From Nemertoderma westbladi (Eukaryota; Xenacoelomorpha; Nemertodermatida; Nemertodermatidae), in contig JAUCBJ010004121.1 in assembly GCA_032718475.1 (NCBI GenBank), forward strand, positions 1 through 42,492: a stretch of 42,492 bases of DNA, in the 5' to 3' direction. The position numbers and the translations under genes are program-made. Shown piece by piece: positions 19,901-29,327 of the stretch; position 1 is the stretch's first letter, and every line of letters starts with the position of its first letter. The notes below the pieces were generated by a model that worked only from the letters and a program-made list of their open reading frames with translations, was not told where the DNA came from and ran no database searches.

Positions 19901-21164
19901 AAGCCGCAACTCCATCCAGGAGAACACCGCGCCCAGACCCGAACACCTCCAGCACCCGCAGACGGTACTCGGGGGTCGCCTCGCACAACGGGTTGCCCAT
20001 CAACCAGACGCCGTCAAGCAGCGGGAGTCGGGACAGATGAGCGATTTCTACAACATCCGGGAGGAGGTTGCTAGAGAGATCGAGATAAACTATGGAATAA
20101 AGACGAGATAAACCCTGGAGAGAGACGAGGAGGTTGTTTGAGAGGTTGATGGAGCTGATGTTACCCAACTTACTGTGTAAGTTAGATACATCGTCAATGC
20201 GGTTGTGCGAGACGTTTAGAGTTGTTAAGTTGGAAAGATTCTGGAGGTTATCGAGATTGCGAAGTTTGTTGTGTTGGAGATCGAGGTGGGAGAGCGAGTT
20301 GAAGCAATGAGAGCCAATAGGGTGGATAGATGTTAGAGAGTTGTTGGATAGGTCGAGGTGAGTTAGGGAGTCCCAGACGCTGGGTTGGCAGTTAGTGGTA
20401 AGAATAGAAGAACGGAAGAGTTCGGAGATACAGGAGATACTGTGGGAGACCTTAAGGATCTCAAGAGTTAGGGATGTGGAGTAAAGATTGGTTAGTGTGG
20501 AAGGAGGGCAGTGCTGGAAGAAAGCTTGGGTAACGGACTTCATTAAGGAGAGATCGAATGGAAGGTCGGACGCTGATAGGTTGCTAGTGCCGACCTTACC
20601 CGGACACCCGAGTATTCGGACACGTCGGATTCTGGACAACAAGTCCAGAATATGTCCGACGTCCATCTTAGCGTTACGGCGGTCTCCATAACTGGGTTTC
20701 TCTAGACCAATTCGTCTAGTGACCGCGTGTAGGTGTAACGGATTAGTTGTAAACACATCATCTCTCGCTAATATTGTATCTCCAGTCTCGAACAGAGTCT
20801 CGGCTAGATACTCTACGAGACTATTAATTTCGTAGCGATGGAACTCCAAGAACACTCTGAGTATTATGGGTAGACTGCGTAGCAAGCGGAGCACAGTCTG
20901 CAGGTAGGACTCGAGTTCCCGTTGTCTGCGCTCCAGGAAGGCGCGACTACGGAATCCTTTAGGAGGTAACGATGGACGACTGATTCCGTGCAGAGCCACT
21001 AACTGCTCGTGAAGACCCTCGAAGTGGCTGTAGCGATGTTGGACTACCCAGGTAACGGAACCTACAGTTACTTCTATCAGATAAGAGGTGTGGTTATCTT
21101 GCTGATGAGTTCCAATGATTCGTACCATCCCACAATCCAACCAGTTCCCAGTAAATAACGCCAT
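16962..21164 (-). CDS. NISCH: nischarin-like PX and leucine-rich-repeat protein, intronless
   Basis: A 1400-residue single open frame; human nischarin has about 1500 residues. In animals nischarin sits on endosomes, binds PI3P through its PX domain and links integrin alpha5, Rac/PAK and LIMK signalling. Visible here: a PX domain at about 10-115 (HRYSHFEGLH with the phosphoinositide-contacting basic residue, then PSLPPKGF and RRQRELESYL); six leucine-rich repeats at about 266-395 (LTHLDLSNNSL, LSHLDLQHNKL, LTTLNVSHNRI, ISSINLSNNLL, IVYLDLSSNLL, VWLMGNPL) with an LRR cap; low-complexity and repeat-bearing linkers; and a long C-terminal region from about 870 with scattered similarity to the nischarin tail. 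Start chosen as the first Met, directly before the PX domain. Vertebrate orthologues have many exons, so the lack of introns is unusual. The last residues (SSAT) lie in minisatellite-like DNA. Confidence 0.88.
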   Translation of the reverse strand: MALFTGNWLDCGMVRIIGTHQQDNHTSYLIEVTVGSVTWVVQHRYSHFEGLHEQLVALHGISRPSLPPKGFRSRAFLERRQRELESYLQTVLRLLRSLPIILRVFLEFHRYEINSLVEYLAETLFETGDTILARDDVFTTNPLHLHAVTRRIGLEKPSYGDRRNAKMDVGHILDLLSRIRRVRILGCPGKVGTSNLSASDLPFDLSLMKSVTQAFFQHCPPSTLTNLYSTSLTLEILKVSHSISCISELFRSSILTTNCQPSVWDSLTHLDLSNNSLTSIHPIGSHCFNSLSHLDLQHNKLRNLDNLQNLSNLTTLNVSHNRIDDVSNLHSKLGNISSINLSNNLLVSLQGLSRLYSIVYLDLSSNLLPDVVEIAHLSRLPLLDGVWLMGNPLCEATPEYRLRVLEVFGSGRGVLLDGVAASGKEADKVAVLTALQTGRTAVRRPSQQGKRHSAAVVRVGAVGETVGAPAVVSATPTAPLPAPCPAPKTPEVQELSSSSPIDYRTNVDTIRSQGGDEWLKLFNEFQTSPRDPSDSMSLPSSTEPDTHQFNTVRKVLLSVCRSPPQDRQSIQWLGLLHSRYSELSGLSELPRRLSVVAGLLATKVNTPRDWEFCLARIAKLEALYMIENSDEELMRRLIKFMSRMRSSGQGVRGGSGGRGEGKRGKIGGRRGKEGGLGDDKIIEVNVDGSNGVDSSESASTPRVEVGVCGGGAVVDSGRNTPTGVCSDSPVTMATRESPVTVGTRDSPVTVGTRDSLVTVGTRDSLVTPGTRDSPVTVGTRDSPVTVGARDSLVTVGTRESPVTVGTRDSLVTVGTRDSLVTVGTKDSEITNGIAELPEPQTRANSIGSSIKTKNLVEESKSNPVVGRPVRTHRRVKSTGSSRLLAPSTGRKPTQKPSMQLLERISTANANADYFLTAMRSLRALAAMQSWEIVETFNRHIKVPANLVGHPDHLSGSVGSLTKPANELLVFITWCFVVPFKHPLLKIPTFVCLSSSNLYFISDKLFLSANLPIVKRTDSPDPNTPSGEFPIDHLRVFQTISLGDVRRVGAGLFDQSVRIVSDGPDTTLSCLLCDASRTQALIGALKGLLGNSELPESSTTASPLHQGSDSLWDQLSAVSLVSSDPYGGSYSEPLGSPLTERTHSPNIERTHSLYTERTHSPSTEFTHSPYTERTHSPYTEFTHSPNTERTHSRFTECVHPSVSEHVHTEPLTFTNPTDDSVYELSFSITESLGYPVSEPVRILSYHITKLDRLSGGDRPSQYVIRTVVLTSETIAVIKEDFVSYPLPSYAMAPPESRHFAVDISYNISCIESIDVQSATELSVVIYNYTDDLSIDTSKEYFTCDDRLSPVPIVTNDVTLHICFYSEAELKRFLSRLKKLWSHFRGGSLEDISSSIASSATQ
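17545..17760 (-). repeat. 24-bp coding repeat inside nischarin (ERTHSPYT units)
   Basis: Seven clear and two degenerate 8-residue units around residues 1136-1205, with consensus E-[RF]-THSP-[YN]-T. The unit is 24 bp, so length change would keep frame. Probably a disordered Ser/Thr-Pro spacer. Confidence 0.85.
18687..18984 (-). repeat. 27-bp coding repeat inside nischarin (SPVTVGTRD units)
   Basis: Eleven 9-residue units at about residues 727-826, consensus S-[PL]-VTVGTRD. All changes keep the frame. The repeat lies in the linker between the LRR part and the C-terminal region. Confidence 0.9.
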
Positions 21165-23294
21165 TAGTTTGAATTGTATAATTGAATAGGGCCTTTGGGA
21201 ATATTTTATTATAGCTACCGACAGACCGGTATAAGCCTAGTTTATAAAATGTTAGTAGGACTACAGTAGTACAGTAGTATTCTGCGATTATTGTCAGATT
21301 GTACCGGTAGGGCCCACCTACTGTGGTAATCCGGATAGATCTCAGAATCTGTACATGAGTGCATGAAGTGAAGACATGGGTCTATGACATTTACTGCACA
21401 GCCAGGTTGGAATTTATGTAGAGTTTGCTCAACATGTGTGGCGCGCATTAAGGATCCTGGCGCGGAGCAACAGGGTCGTGTGGCGCGCAGGGAGGATCCT
21501 GGCGCACATATGGATGTCATGTAACAGTAGCAATGCACTGGCATGTGGCAACATATCCACTCTACTTGAAAGTATATCAGAATGTTTAAAAAGAGTTACA
21601 AATTTTCGCTCGCTTCGCTAGCGTCTGAGCGTTTTGAATTATATCCTACTCCTGTACTCATATCCATTATTTCAATATCCCTATTAGGCTACTGTGTCTG
21701 TCAGTCTGTTTATTACCTACATGAGTTGTTTCAATTGTTCAAACCAATATAAAACCATATTCTCATGCTCGCTACGCTCTCAATTTAATCCATAATCACA
21801 TTCTATATTTAAAAACAGTTGCTTGGCCTACCAACCCACTATAAATGTTAAAATTTTCTTGATCGCTACGCTCGCAATTTAATCACATCTGTATTTAAAA
21901 ACAGTCGGTTTACCTACTGACCTACTAGCTGACTAACAGACAAATACTGTATTAATCTTAATATTTCTGCAAAATTTATATGCTCGTTACGTTCGCCTTA
22001 TATTCCAATAATGTAGGTCTGCTGCAGTATAAACTGATAAATTATTACAATATAATCTGATAATACAGTACTTAATACAGTCAGACAGTACCGGTACCTA
22101 ATAATTGCAAAAATTCTTGGTGAATGGTTGGCGCGCATTGAATGTCATGCAGTTATGGCTGGCGCGCTTTTCGTTTTACCAGAACCCGGGTGGCGCGCTT
22201 TTTGTCAATATTCTGATACAGGCCTGATAGGCTGACAGTGACAATGCAGCAATGACAAACAACTTGTCGTGACGCCATCATTCAGTCATTGGTAGGCCTA
22301 ATGTGCACTATCAGGCAGTCAGGTACTGACAAGCAGACAAGCAGACAAGCCATTTTTTTGCTCCAAAAAAGGCCTCTGTGGGAAAAGATTTTAAGTACTT
22401 AGGCCTACTGTAGTACTACTGTAATTACGGTACCGGTACTAATAATTTTGTTACGGTCCGAGTAAATACCGAACTTTACCCTGTTACCCAACTTCACCCA
22501 ACTTTACCCAATACCACTCAACTTTACCCAATCGAATACCCAACTTCCATACTTCCCAGTAGTGGCGCTGTGTTCTGGCTTGCAGTACGTGCAGTAGGCC
22601 TACTGTACTACAGTCAGACAGTTCTGCTCTCTGCTGTACTGTGTAGAATAGCATAATGAAAGTTGTTGTAAGGTAGGCCTATTTTACAGTACCGGTCTGC
22701 CGGTAATTAAACGCAAACCCAGAAAGCTACAAAGAGTAAGCAGGTAGGCAGGCTAAGCTGCTAAGTGTGATATGTAGGCCAATGTAACTGTATAACAGTG
22801 TAGTGTAAGCATGAAGGCCGTAGCCTACAGCTGTTGTTTTGTTAGCAGACAGTGCAGTGCAGCAGTGTTTGTTAGATTTATTGATATAGGCCTAGTCAGA
22901 CAGTGATAGAGTATCCAATGCTGCAATGTGCATTTGTGTTCAGTGTAAGGCTCATCTCCTGCTCTACTGTATGTTGGGCTACTGTAAATTCCAATAATAA
23001 ATGATAAGTCGGGCGACTTTTAATGCAGTAGGTATGACCATTGGTTTAATGTATACGTTTTGTATAAATTTATGGTTGTGATGAGCTCTTGACAGCTTGA
23101 TGCTTTTGTTGTCGAATTTTGGCATATGTGTTATACTGTACATATGTACAGTAGGTTCATTACATTCAGTAGTAGGGTGATCCTGATCCATTCGCAGTGA
23201 TACAGTACTGCTGTACTGTAAATTATACTACAACCGCTACACTGTAGGCCTTCATTTATGTATAGTAAAGTAATAGTAGGCTTATTGTCTAAAA
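21165..23294. other. gene-poor region with short dispersed motifs
   Basis: No credible gene. The motif CTCGCTACGCTC (or close variants) recurs near 21605, 21768, 21865 and 21985; two of these copies are followed by CAATTTAATC and TATTTAAAAACAGT, so they are diverged duplicates about 97 bp apart. GGCGCGC occurs in two clusters (21440-21510, 22132-22200). A degenerate repeat of CAACTTTACCCAA lies at 22470-22555. TAGGCCTA and ACCGGTACC palindromes are frequent. Confidence 0.5.
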
Positions 23295-24055
23295 ATGCCT
23301 TTTAAAACTAAATCTTCTGCTCCTTTAAGTCGTTATCGTTTTCCATGTGGGAATTGTGGAAATAATTGTTCAACTAATACGATATTATGTGGGGCATGTA
23401 ACAAATGGTTCCATGCCCAATGTCAAGAAATAAGTGGTGATCTCTTAAAACAGTTGGACGACATGCCATTTGATTTCCTTTGTAATGATTGCACTTACAA
23501 CATTGATGGTGATTTTAATTGGATATCATGCATGGAACGAATAGGAAGTTGTACGCCTGACAAGGATGTATTAAAACAGAGAATACTTATGGAAACTATT
23601 CTACACCGTAATGATAATGACCCATTACATGCTAATAATTGTGCGAATGTAAACGTTGTTAGATTTCACCCCGATAAGAATGATGAAGATAAGTTTGCTA
23701 CTAAACTTTTGAGGCGTGTAGGATCGCAGTTAAAATTAACACCTATGTTTTAGTAACAGGAGATGGTAACTGTTTATTTAATGCTATTTCAATGGCTCTA
23801 TGCGGTGATGAGTCGCGTTATACTATGCTAAGGGTAAAAACTACTATTGAAATGGTCTCCGAATATGATTACTACAAAATTGAAAATCATAATAGTAATA
23901 TGTATCTCGACACAGTCTCAGATAGCCTAGATAAATCTTTGCAACTTTGTGCTCAGAATGGTACATTTTGTAATTCATGGATGGTATTTGCAGCAGCAAC
24001 AGTTGTTGGATTAGTTATTCGGTCCGTATATCCACCAATTAATGGACTGTTGGAT
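23295..24055 (+). pseudogene. PHD finger-OTU protease gene of transposon type, frameshifted and truncated
   Basis: The first frame (23295-23753) starts with ATG and holds a PHD-type zinc finger near residues 18-65: CGNCGNNC, then CGACNKWFHAQC, then FLCNDC, matching the C4-H-C3 order with the WFH core. It stops at 23751-23753. The adjacent frame, from about 23745, continues with TGDGNCLFNAIS, the Asp-Gly-Asp-Gly-Asn-Cys signature of OTU cysteine proteases, and later SVYPPINGLLDR, a block also known from vertnin-like proteins. A single-base loss near 23743 explains the break. Homology ends abruptly at about 24055, where an unrelated minus-strand RT remnant begins. PHD-OTU proteins of this kind are multi-copy in invertebrates and are usually linked to mobile elements. 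Confidence 0.68.
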
Positions 24056-24410
24056 CGAGGAAGCCGACCTCATCAGCCATCGCCCTACATAGGAAATGGG
24101 CAGCAGAAACTGTGTAGGAAGCTGTGGACTCGACAGCAGGGTTCCGAACGCCAAGTCCACCACTTTGCGGGGAGAGGCTGAATAGCTGGCGTTCAGAGGT
24201 GGTGATTGTGGAGCCTCCAACAACTGCAGGTAGGAATCTATCACTGATAGTATTTTCTAATGCAGTAAATTCGCCTCCAGAATCCGGGGTAACATGCTGA
24301 GGTAGGCCCACTCGCAATGAAGCATGCCGTCCATGGAGAGAGCATCCTGGGATTCGGACTCTGCCACATCTGCCAATTTATCAACTGCATCAACCCATGC
24401 TGCAACCGGC
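24056..24410 (-). pseudogene. reverse-transcriptase C-terminal remnant (non-LTR or DIRS-like)
   Basis: The minus strand reads CEWAYLSMLPRI in one frame and then, after a frameshift near 24270, ALENTISDRFLPAV, ERQLFSLSPQSGGLGVRNPA and MADEV. The series W-x-[YF]-L, PLE-x-x-I-x-x-x-FLPA, R-x-LF-x-LP-x-x-x-GGLGI-x-N is the usual post-polymerase part of a retroelement family common in invertebrate genomes. No catalytic motif is present. It abuts the PHD-OTU fragment head-on. Confidence 0.5.
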
Positions 24411-24419
24411 ATTACTATA

Positions 24420-25511
24420 GTAATACACTGTGTCACAGAATAATAGTGTCGTAATTCAGTGACACCACCCCACCCCCCCCCCCCCCCCCCCCCCCCTAAT
24501 TTTTATACAAATCTTAATTAATGAGATTGCATGAAATTTGAAACAGAGATAGTTTCACCTTCCGACCACTGACTGGGTGAGCCAGAATTTTTATTTTTGC
24601 TTTCAATCTTTAGCTACAAGTGTTTAATAAAAGTGTATCTGGCGATATAGCACCAGTCCCGCCGTAGTTATTATTTTACCTTATATGTGTGTTGGTACCA
24701 CTGGAAGAAAAACATTTTCAATTTCGTTGAAAAATAGCTGAGATACAGTACATATGAGCGTTCAAATGTTGTATGGTTTTGCACCGGCGCGAGGCTATTT
24801 TATTATATTTAATAAATACACCATATTCTGGAACATTTTGTTAATGTATGAATAGCTACGTAATAGAATGATTAAAGATGTAATGCATTGTTGCCCAGCT
24901 ACGTATTTGGATAAACAAAATACTCGAATACTCCGAGATATAAATAACTGTAATCGCTCCGGGTTTAATTAGTGGTCTGGATTGCGTTATCTTTTAATTA
25001 AATTATGTTTTAACTTGCTGTTTTACTTATTGCTGTGCTATTTTTAAATTCAGGTTTTGTTGTTGCGTTTCTCTTCTTAATTGTTGGCATGTCCGAATTT
25101 AATAGAACAATAATAATAATAAAAATGTTCCAGAATATGGTGTATTTATTATTATTAATAGAATAAAATAGCCTCGCGTCGTTGCAAAACCAAGCAACAT
25201 TTGAACGCTCATATCTCAGCTATTTTACGACGAAATTCAGATTGTAATACATATTTGGAATCCTTGCAGGGCCAGCTTTCGGTCAATATCAACTAATCTC
25301 TATAAGGTTAAAGAATAACTGCGGTGTAACTGGTGTGATATCGACGGAGACACTTTTTTTAAACTCTTGTAGCTAAAGATTGAAAGCAAAAATAAAAATT
25401 CTGGCTCACGCAGCAAGGAGGAGGGAGGTGAAACTACTTATGTTTCAAATTCCATGCAATCTCATTACGATTTGTTAAGATTACGACACTATATTCTGGG
25501 ACATGGTGTAC
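24420..25511. mobile_element. large foldback element with about 400-bp inverted arms
   Basis: The left arm (24420-24840) and the right arm (25125-25511) are inverted copies. Shared landmarks: GTGTCGTAAT, GAGATTGCATG, GTGAGCCAGAATTTTTATTT followed by GCTTTCAATCTTTAGCTACA, AAATAGCTGAGATA, GAGCGTTCAAATGTTG and ACACCATATTCTGGAACATT. The outer ends also show a CCA-x-TTCTG-x-ACA-like sequence. The spacer (about 285 bp) has no coding sequence. This may be a non-autonomous foldback transposon or an inverted duplication. A 24-bp poly-C run interrupts the left arm (24473-24496). Confidence 0.72.
24473..24496 (+). repeat. poly-C run (24 C)
   Basis: Uninterrupted C homopolymer within the left arm of the foldback; no counterpart in the right arm, so it arose after the inversion or is an assembly effect. 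Confidence 0.95.
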
Positions 25512-25894
25512 CCATAAACATTATTTTTTGTAGTAGCTAGTTTTTTCTACTTATTTTAAAAATGATCTACAGTATATGACATGTTAGCTATTTTCGGTGA
25601 TAAAATATTATTATAGAAGGCCAACAGATATCAAAAATTCAAACAACATTCATTCAACAGCATTCAAAAATTTGACAAACTTACTTTAATTAACTTTAAT
25701 TTGACAATTTCACAACTTATATATTATGCCATCTATTATATAATTATCTATATTCTGGTCTCATACCAAACAATCGATCATTCGAAGACAGAAACGGACA
25801 GCGGAAAGGTTATTGAGATCCACCTATCCGAATTTCGTTGGAGATAACAAAAAAACCACCATTTATGGACTTGATTGATCAAATAAAATTGGTC
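25512..25894. other. AT-rich intergenic DNA, nothing recognised
   Basis: No open frame with a recognisable domain and no repeat family seen. Confidence 0.5.
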
Positions 25895-26024
25895 TAAACG
25901 TTGTGCCGACAGTGTCGGCATAACGTTGTGCAGACAGTGTGCAGATAATGTGCTGAGTGTCGGCGTTACGTTATGCCGACACTGTCAGAACAACGTAACG
26001 CCGACACTGTCGGCACAACGTTTA
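25895..26024. mobile_element. small foldback/MITE-like element, 130 bp
   Basis: Ends are inverted copies: TAAACGTTGTGCCGACAGTG at the left and CACTGTCGGCACAACGTTTA at the right, extending several more bases. The arms are themselves palindromic (GCCGACAGTGTCGGC). Inner copies (TTATGCCGACACTGTC) repeat the same motif. GC-rich against a very AT-rich surround. Confidence 0.65.
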
Positions 26025-26209
26025 CACACAAATAAAATCATATTTACGAGTAAGATTATAATCACAATAATATTTATACCAAAAACTTTGTATTTTTATT
26101 TATACTTTTTAACCTTTTTATTTTTTATTTAAACTTTTTATTTGTATTTGTACCAAAAACTTGTTTATGGTACACATACGATAGTAGTTTCTACTGTAGT
26201 TCTAGTTAG

Positions 26210-26331
26210 TATTAATTCTGAGAGTACTCCTAAGTCATCAGCAAAGTCTAGATCAGTAAGGTACTTGACAGGACTTCTGGAGCCAGTAGGTGGAGTTACC
26301 ATCACCCCATCATCATTATCATCATTAAGTT
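26210..26331 (-). mobile_element. RTE-like LINE fragment, inverted copy of an internal RT segment
   Basis: This stretch is the near-perfect reverse complement of 27437-27550 in LINE C (landmarks TCTAGATCAGTAAGGTACTT and TCTGGAGCCAGTAGGTGGAG). It lies immediately before the sense copy. It spans the catalytic DFADD region. The piece is duplicated, not moved, so it is not a simple 5' inversion from twin priming. Confidence 0.75.
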
Positions 26332-28303
26332 AGCATCTGCAGAAACAGTTCCTGTATACCGTCGAAACAGGAAACGGGCCCCCTGGACTGACAACAAAAT
26401 TCAGAAGTGCCGAAATGACCTCTATAAGGCGCAGAAAGAGTTCCGACTCAAACAGACTACAGCGGCCAAGAATGCAGTTATGGCTGCATCTAAGTCCCTG
26501 AACAGGCAGTACTCTGTTAATTTACAGGAGCTAATAAACCAACAGGTTGATGCCATCAATGATGCTGACGACAGCAGGCAATCATCCCAGGCATGGAGAT
26601 CGATCAACTTACTTGCTGGTCGAAAAAGCCAACCAACCACCAAGGTTAAGGCTGAATCACCAGCCGATCGCCTCAATGGTTGGAAGACCCACTTTGAAAA
26701 GCTCCTCAATAATGACAGGGTATTGCCTGATAACTTTATAGAAGTAAAAGTGTCTGAGTCTGTACTCCCAGATATTCCCATTGGTGATATCTCCTTTGCA
26801 GAAGTGAAGGCTGCTGCAAAGAGCATTAAGACCAATCGTGCCAGTGGAGTAGATGGTGTTCCCCCTGAGGTCTTTAAAATACCTGTGTGTTTAAAGCTCA
26901 TCTATCCCATCATAGTAGACATGTACCGAACAACAAGAGTCCCACAAGAAATGAAAACAAATAAGTTGGTGCCAGTTCCCAAGAAGGGCAACCTAACACT
27001 CTATGGTTCTTTTCGGGGAATCTCATTGATTTCGATTGCTGCAAAGCTATACAATAGAATTCTATTAAATCGCATCAGGGATCCCATTGAGAGACTGCTC
27101 CGTGGAAATCAGAATGGGTTCCGTAAAGGTCGTGGGACCATGGAGCCCATTTTGGCACTTAGAAGGATAATTGAAGAGTTATCAAAAAAGAAAGACAGGC
27201 ATCTGGCTGTTATCTTTGTTGACTTCTTCAAGGCCTGTCATTCAGTCTCTCGCTCACGTATGTTCAGTATACTTTCATTATATGGGATTCCTGATGAAAT
27301 TATTGCAGCAATCAGATCAGTATACGATGGTTCGACAACATTTGTGTCTACTGTTGACGGTGACACAGAACCATTTGAAGTGTTATTGTTATTGTTCATA
27401 ATTGTTGTTGACTATGTTCTACGCATGTCCTTAGATCATCATAATGATGATGGGGTGATGATAACTCCACCTACTGGCTCCAGAAGTCGAGGAAATCCCG
27501 CCAAGTACCTAACTGATCTAGACTTTGCTGATGACTTAGGAGTACTCTCAGAATCACTAGAGGGAGCCCAACGGCTCCTCAGCTCATTAGAACATGCTGC
27601 TTCTAGTGTTGGTCTTTTTATTAACTCCAGAAAGACCAAAATTTTGACAGTTAACTTTGAAAGTCCTCAGCAAGTCTCTGATCGGATGATCATAAGCTCA
27701 AAAGATGGTATGCTTGAGCATGTGGATGACTTCTGTTACCTGGGATCATGGATCCGGAAGTCAGGTGAGGACCTTCGAATACATAAGGGAAAGGCATGGG
27801 CAGCCTTGAATAGGCTTTCCAGGATTTGGAAGTCAACGAGAATTAATCGGAAACTTAAGGTCCGATTATTTAGAGCAGCAGTAGTTCCAGTACTCCTCTA
27901 TGGGTGTCCATGCTGGGCTCTAACTGCTGAGGACACCAAATCTCTGGATGGCACATTCACAAGAATGATACGCCGGGTTCATTGTGTCAAGTACATTGCA
28001 GACATCTCCAACCAGACACTATATAACATTGGAGGTGTCTCATTGGTTCCCCCAAGCTTAACACTAGAACAAAATCGCTCCCGCTTTGCAGGACATTGCT
28101 TTCGCCGTGAGGACCAGCCAGTGCATAATCTTGTACTTTGGCAGCCTCATGGAGTGAATAAGCATGGTGGACAGCCCATGACTTTCTTGAGACGCATCTT
28201 AAAGGACACTGGCCTTGAAGATGCGGATGATCTAGTAAATGTCTTTTGTGATAGGGAGTTGTGGCGGTGCAATTTTGTCGATAAGCCGGCACAGCATTCT
28301 TAA
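26332..28303 (+). pseudogene. LINE C reverse transcriptase, open frame with motif B deleted (RTE-like)
   Basis: A frame of about 650 codons is open from near 26332 to the stop at 28303; the first Met is at 26480. Visible in order: basic linker (RKRAPWTDNKI), ASGVDGVPPEVFK, LVPVPKKGN, FRGISLISIAAKLYNRIL (fingers), QNGFRKGRGT, AVIFVDFFKACHSV (motif A), DLDFADDLGVLS (motif C), FCYLGSWI, LKVRLFRAAVVPVLLYGCPCW and a C-terminal domain with HGVNKHGGQP. The layout is that of RTE-type LINEs. Compared with the minus copy at 28346-29062, about 30 bp are missing at 27385-27395, removing the motif B residues (GVLQGDTLAP) but keeping frame. The RT is therefore almost certainly dead although the frame is long. 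Confidence 0.85.
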
Positions 28304-28345
28304 AAATGCAGCTGCAATGCAGCATGCCGATCCTAGTAGTAACAT

Positions 28346-29062
28346 CATTATGATGATCTAAGGACATGCGTACATAGAACATAGTCAACCACAATTATGA
28401 ACAAGAATGGTGCAAGTGTGTCTCCTTGGAGGACGCCCCATAACACTTCAAATGGTTCTGTGTCACCGTCAACAGTAGACACAAATATTGTCGAACCATC
28501 GAAAAACTGATCTGATTGCTGCAATAATTTCATGAGGAATCCTATATAATGAAAGTATGCTGAACATACGTGAGCGAGAGACTGAATCAAAGGCCTTGAC
28601 GAAGTCAACAAAGATAACAGCCAGATGCCTGTCTTTCTTTTTTGATAACTCTTCAATTATCCTTCTAAGTGCCAACATGGGCTCCATGGTCCCACAACCT
28701 TTACGGAACCCATTCTGATTTCCACGGAGCAGTCTCTCAATGGGATCCCTGATGCGATTTAATAGAATTCTATTGTATAGTTTTGCAGCAATCGAGATCA
28801 ATGAGATTTTCCGAAAAGAACCATAGAGAGTTAGGTAGTCTCTTCTTAGGCACCAACTTCTGCAAAGGAGATATCACCAATGGGAATATCTGGGAGTACA
28901 GACTCAGACACTTTTACTTCTATAAAATCGGGCAATACCCTGTCATTATTGAGGAGCTTTTCAAAGTGGGCCTTCCAACCATTGAGGCAATCGGCTGGTG
29001 ATTATACCTTAACCTTGGTGGTTGGTTGGCTTTACCGCCCAGTAAGCAAGTTGATCGAGTTA
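28346..29062 (-). pseudogene. LINE E, partial RTE-like copy, inverted to LINE C
   Basis: The minus strand carries the same family as LINE C, from the linker (PTTKV-like, near 29030) through FRKGCGTMEP and motif A (FVDFVKAFDSV) to GVLQGDTLAPFLFIIVVDYVL, then ends near 28346 in CATCATTATGATG. Frameshifts at about 28810 and 28530 break it. It retains motif B, which LINE C has lost. C and E are arranged tail to middle, making an inverted pair that could form a long hairpin RNA. Confidence 0.8.
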
Positions 29063-29327
29063 TTTTTGTTAATGAGTGTTCAAGAACATTACTAAAAAAA
29101 TGTAATGTTCTAGAACGAAATATATTTTTTCAAGAACATTAATTTTTTCTTTATGAATAGCTAACATGCTGTAGAAAACATTTAAAAAAACTGGACAAAA
29201 CTAGCCACCATGCACTTTTTAAATAAAATGTAAATTTCAGCACGAATAGAAATAACTGAGAAAATAATAATTATGAAAAAAGAAATAACGAAGAAATAAC
29301 TTTTGATGTACATACCGCAGTCCTTCA
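29063..29327. other. AT-rich gap, nothing recognised
   Basis: Contains a short duplication of AAGAACATTA near 29080-29140. Confidence 0.4.

Noticed and set aside
18442-20074. Plus-strand open frames at 18442-19296, 19702-20040 and 19742-20074
   Set aside because: Antisense shadows of nischarin; composition is explained by the coding repeats and GC-rich linker on the other strand.
26210-28303. Twin-priming (5' inversion) origin of LINE C
   Set aside because: In twin priming the inverted part is the missing 5' end; here the inverted piece duplicates an internal segment that is still present in the sense copy.
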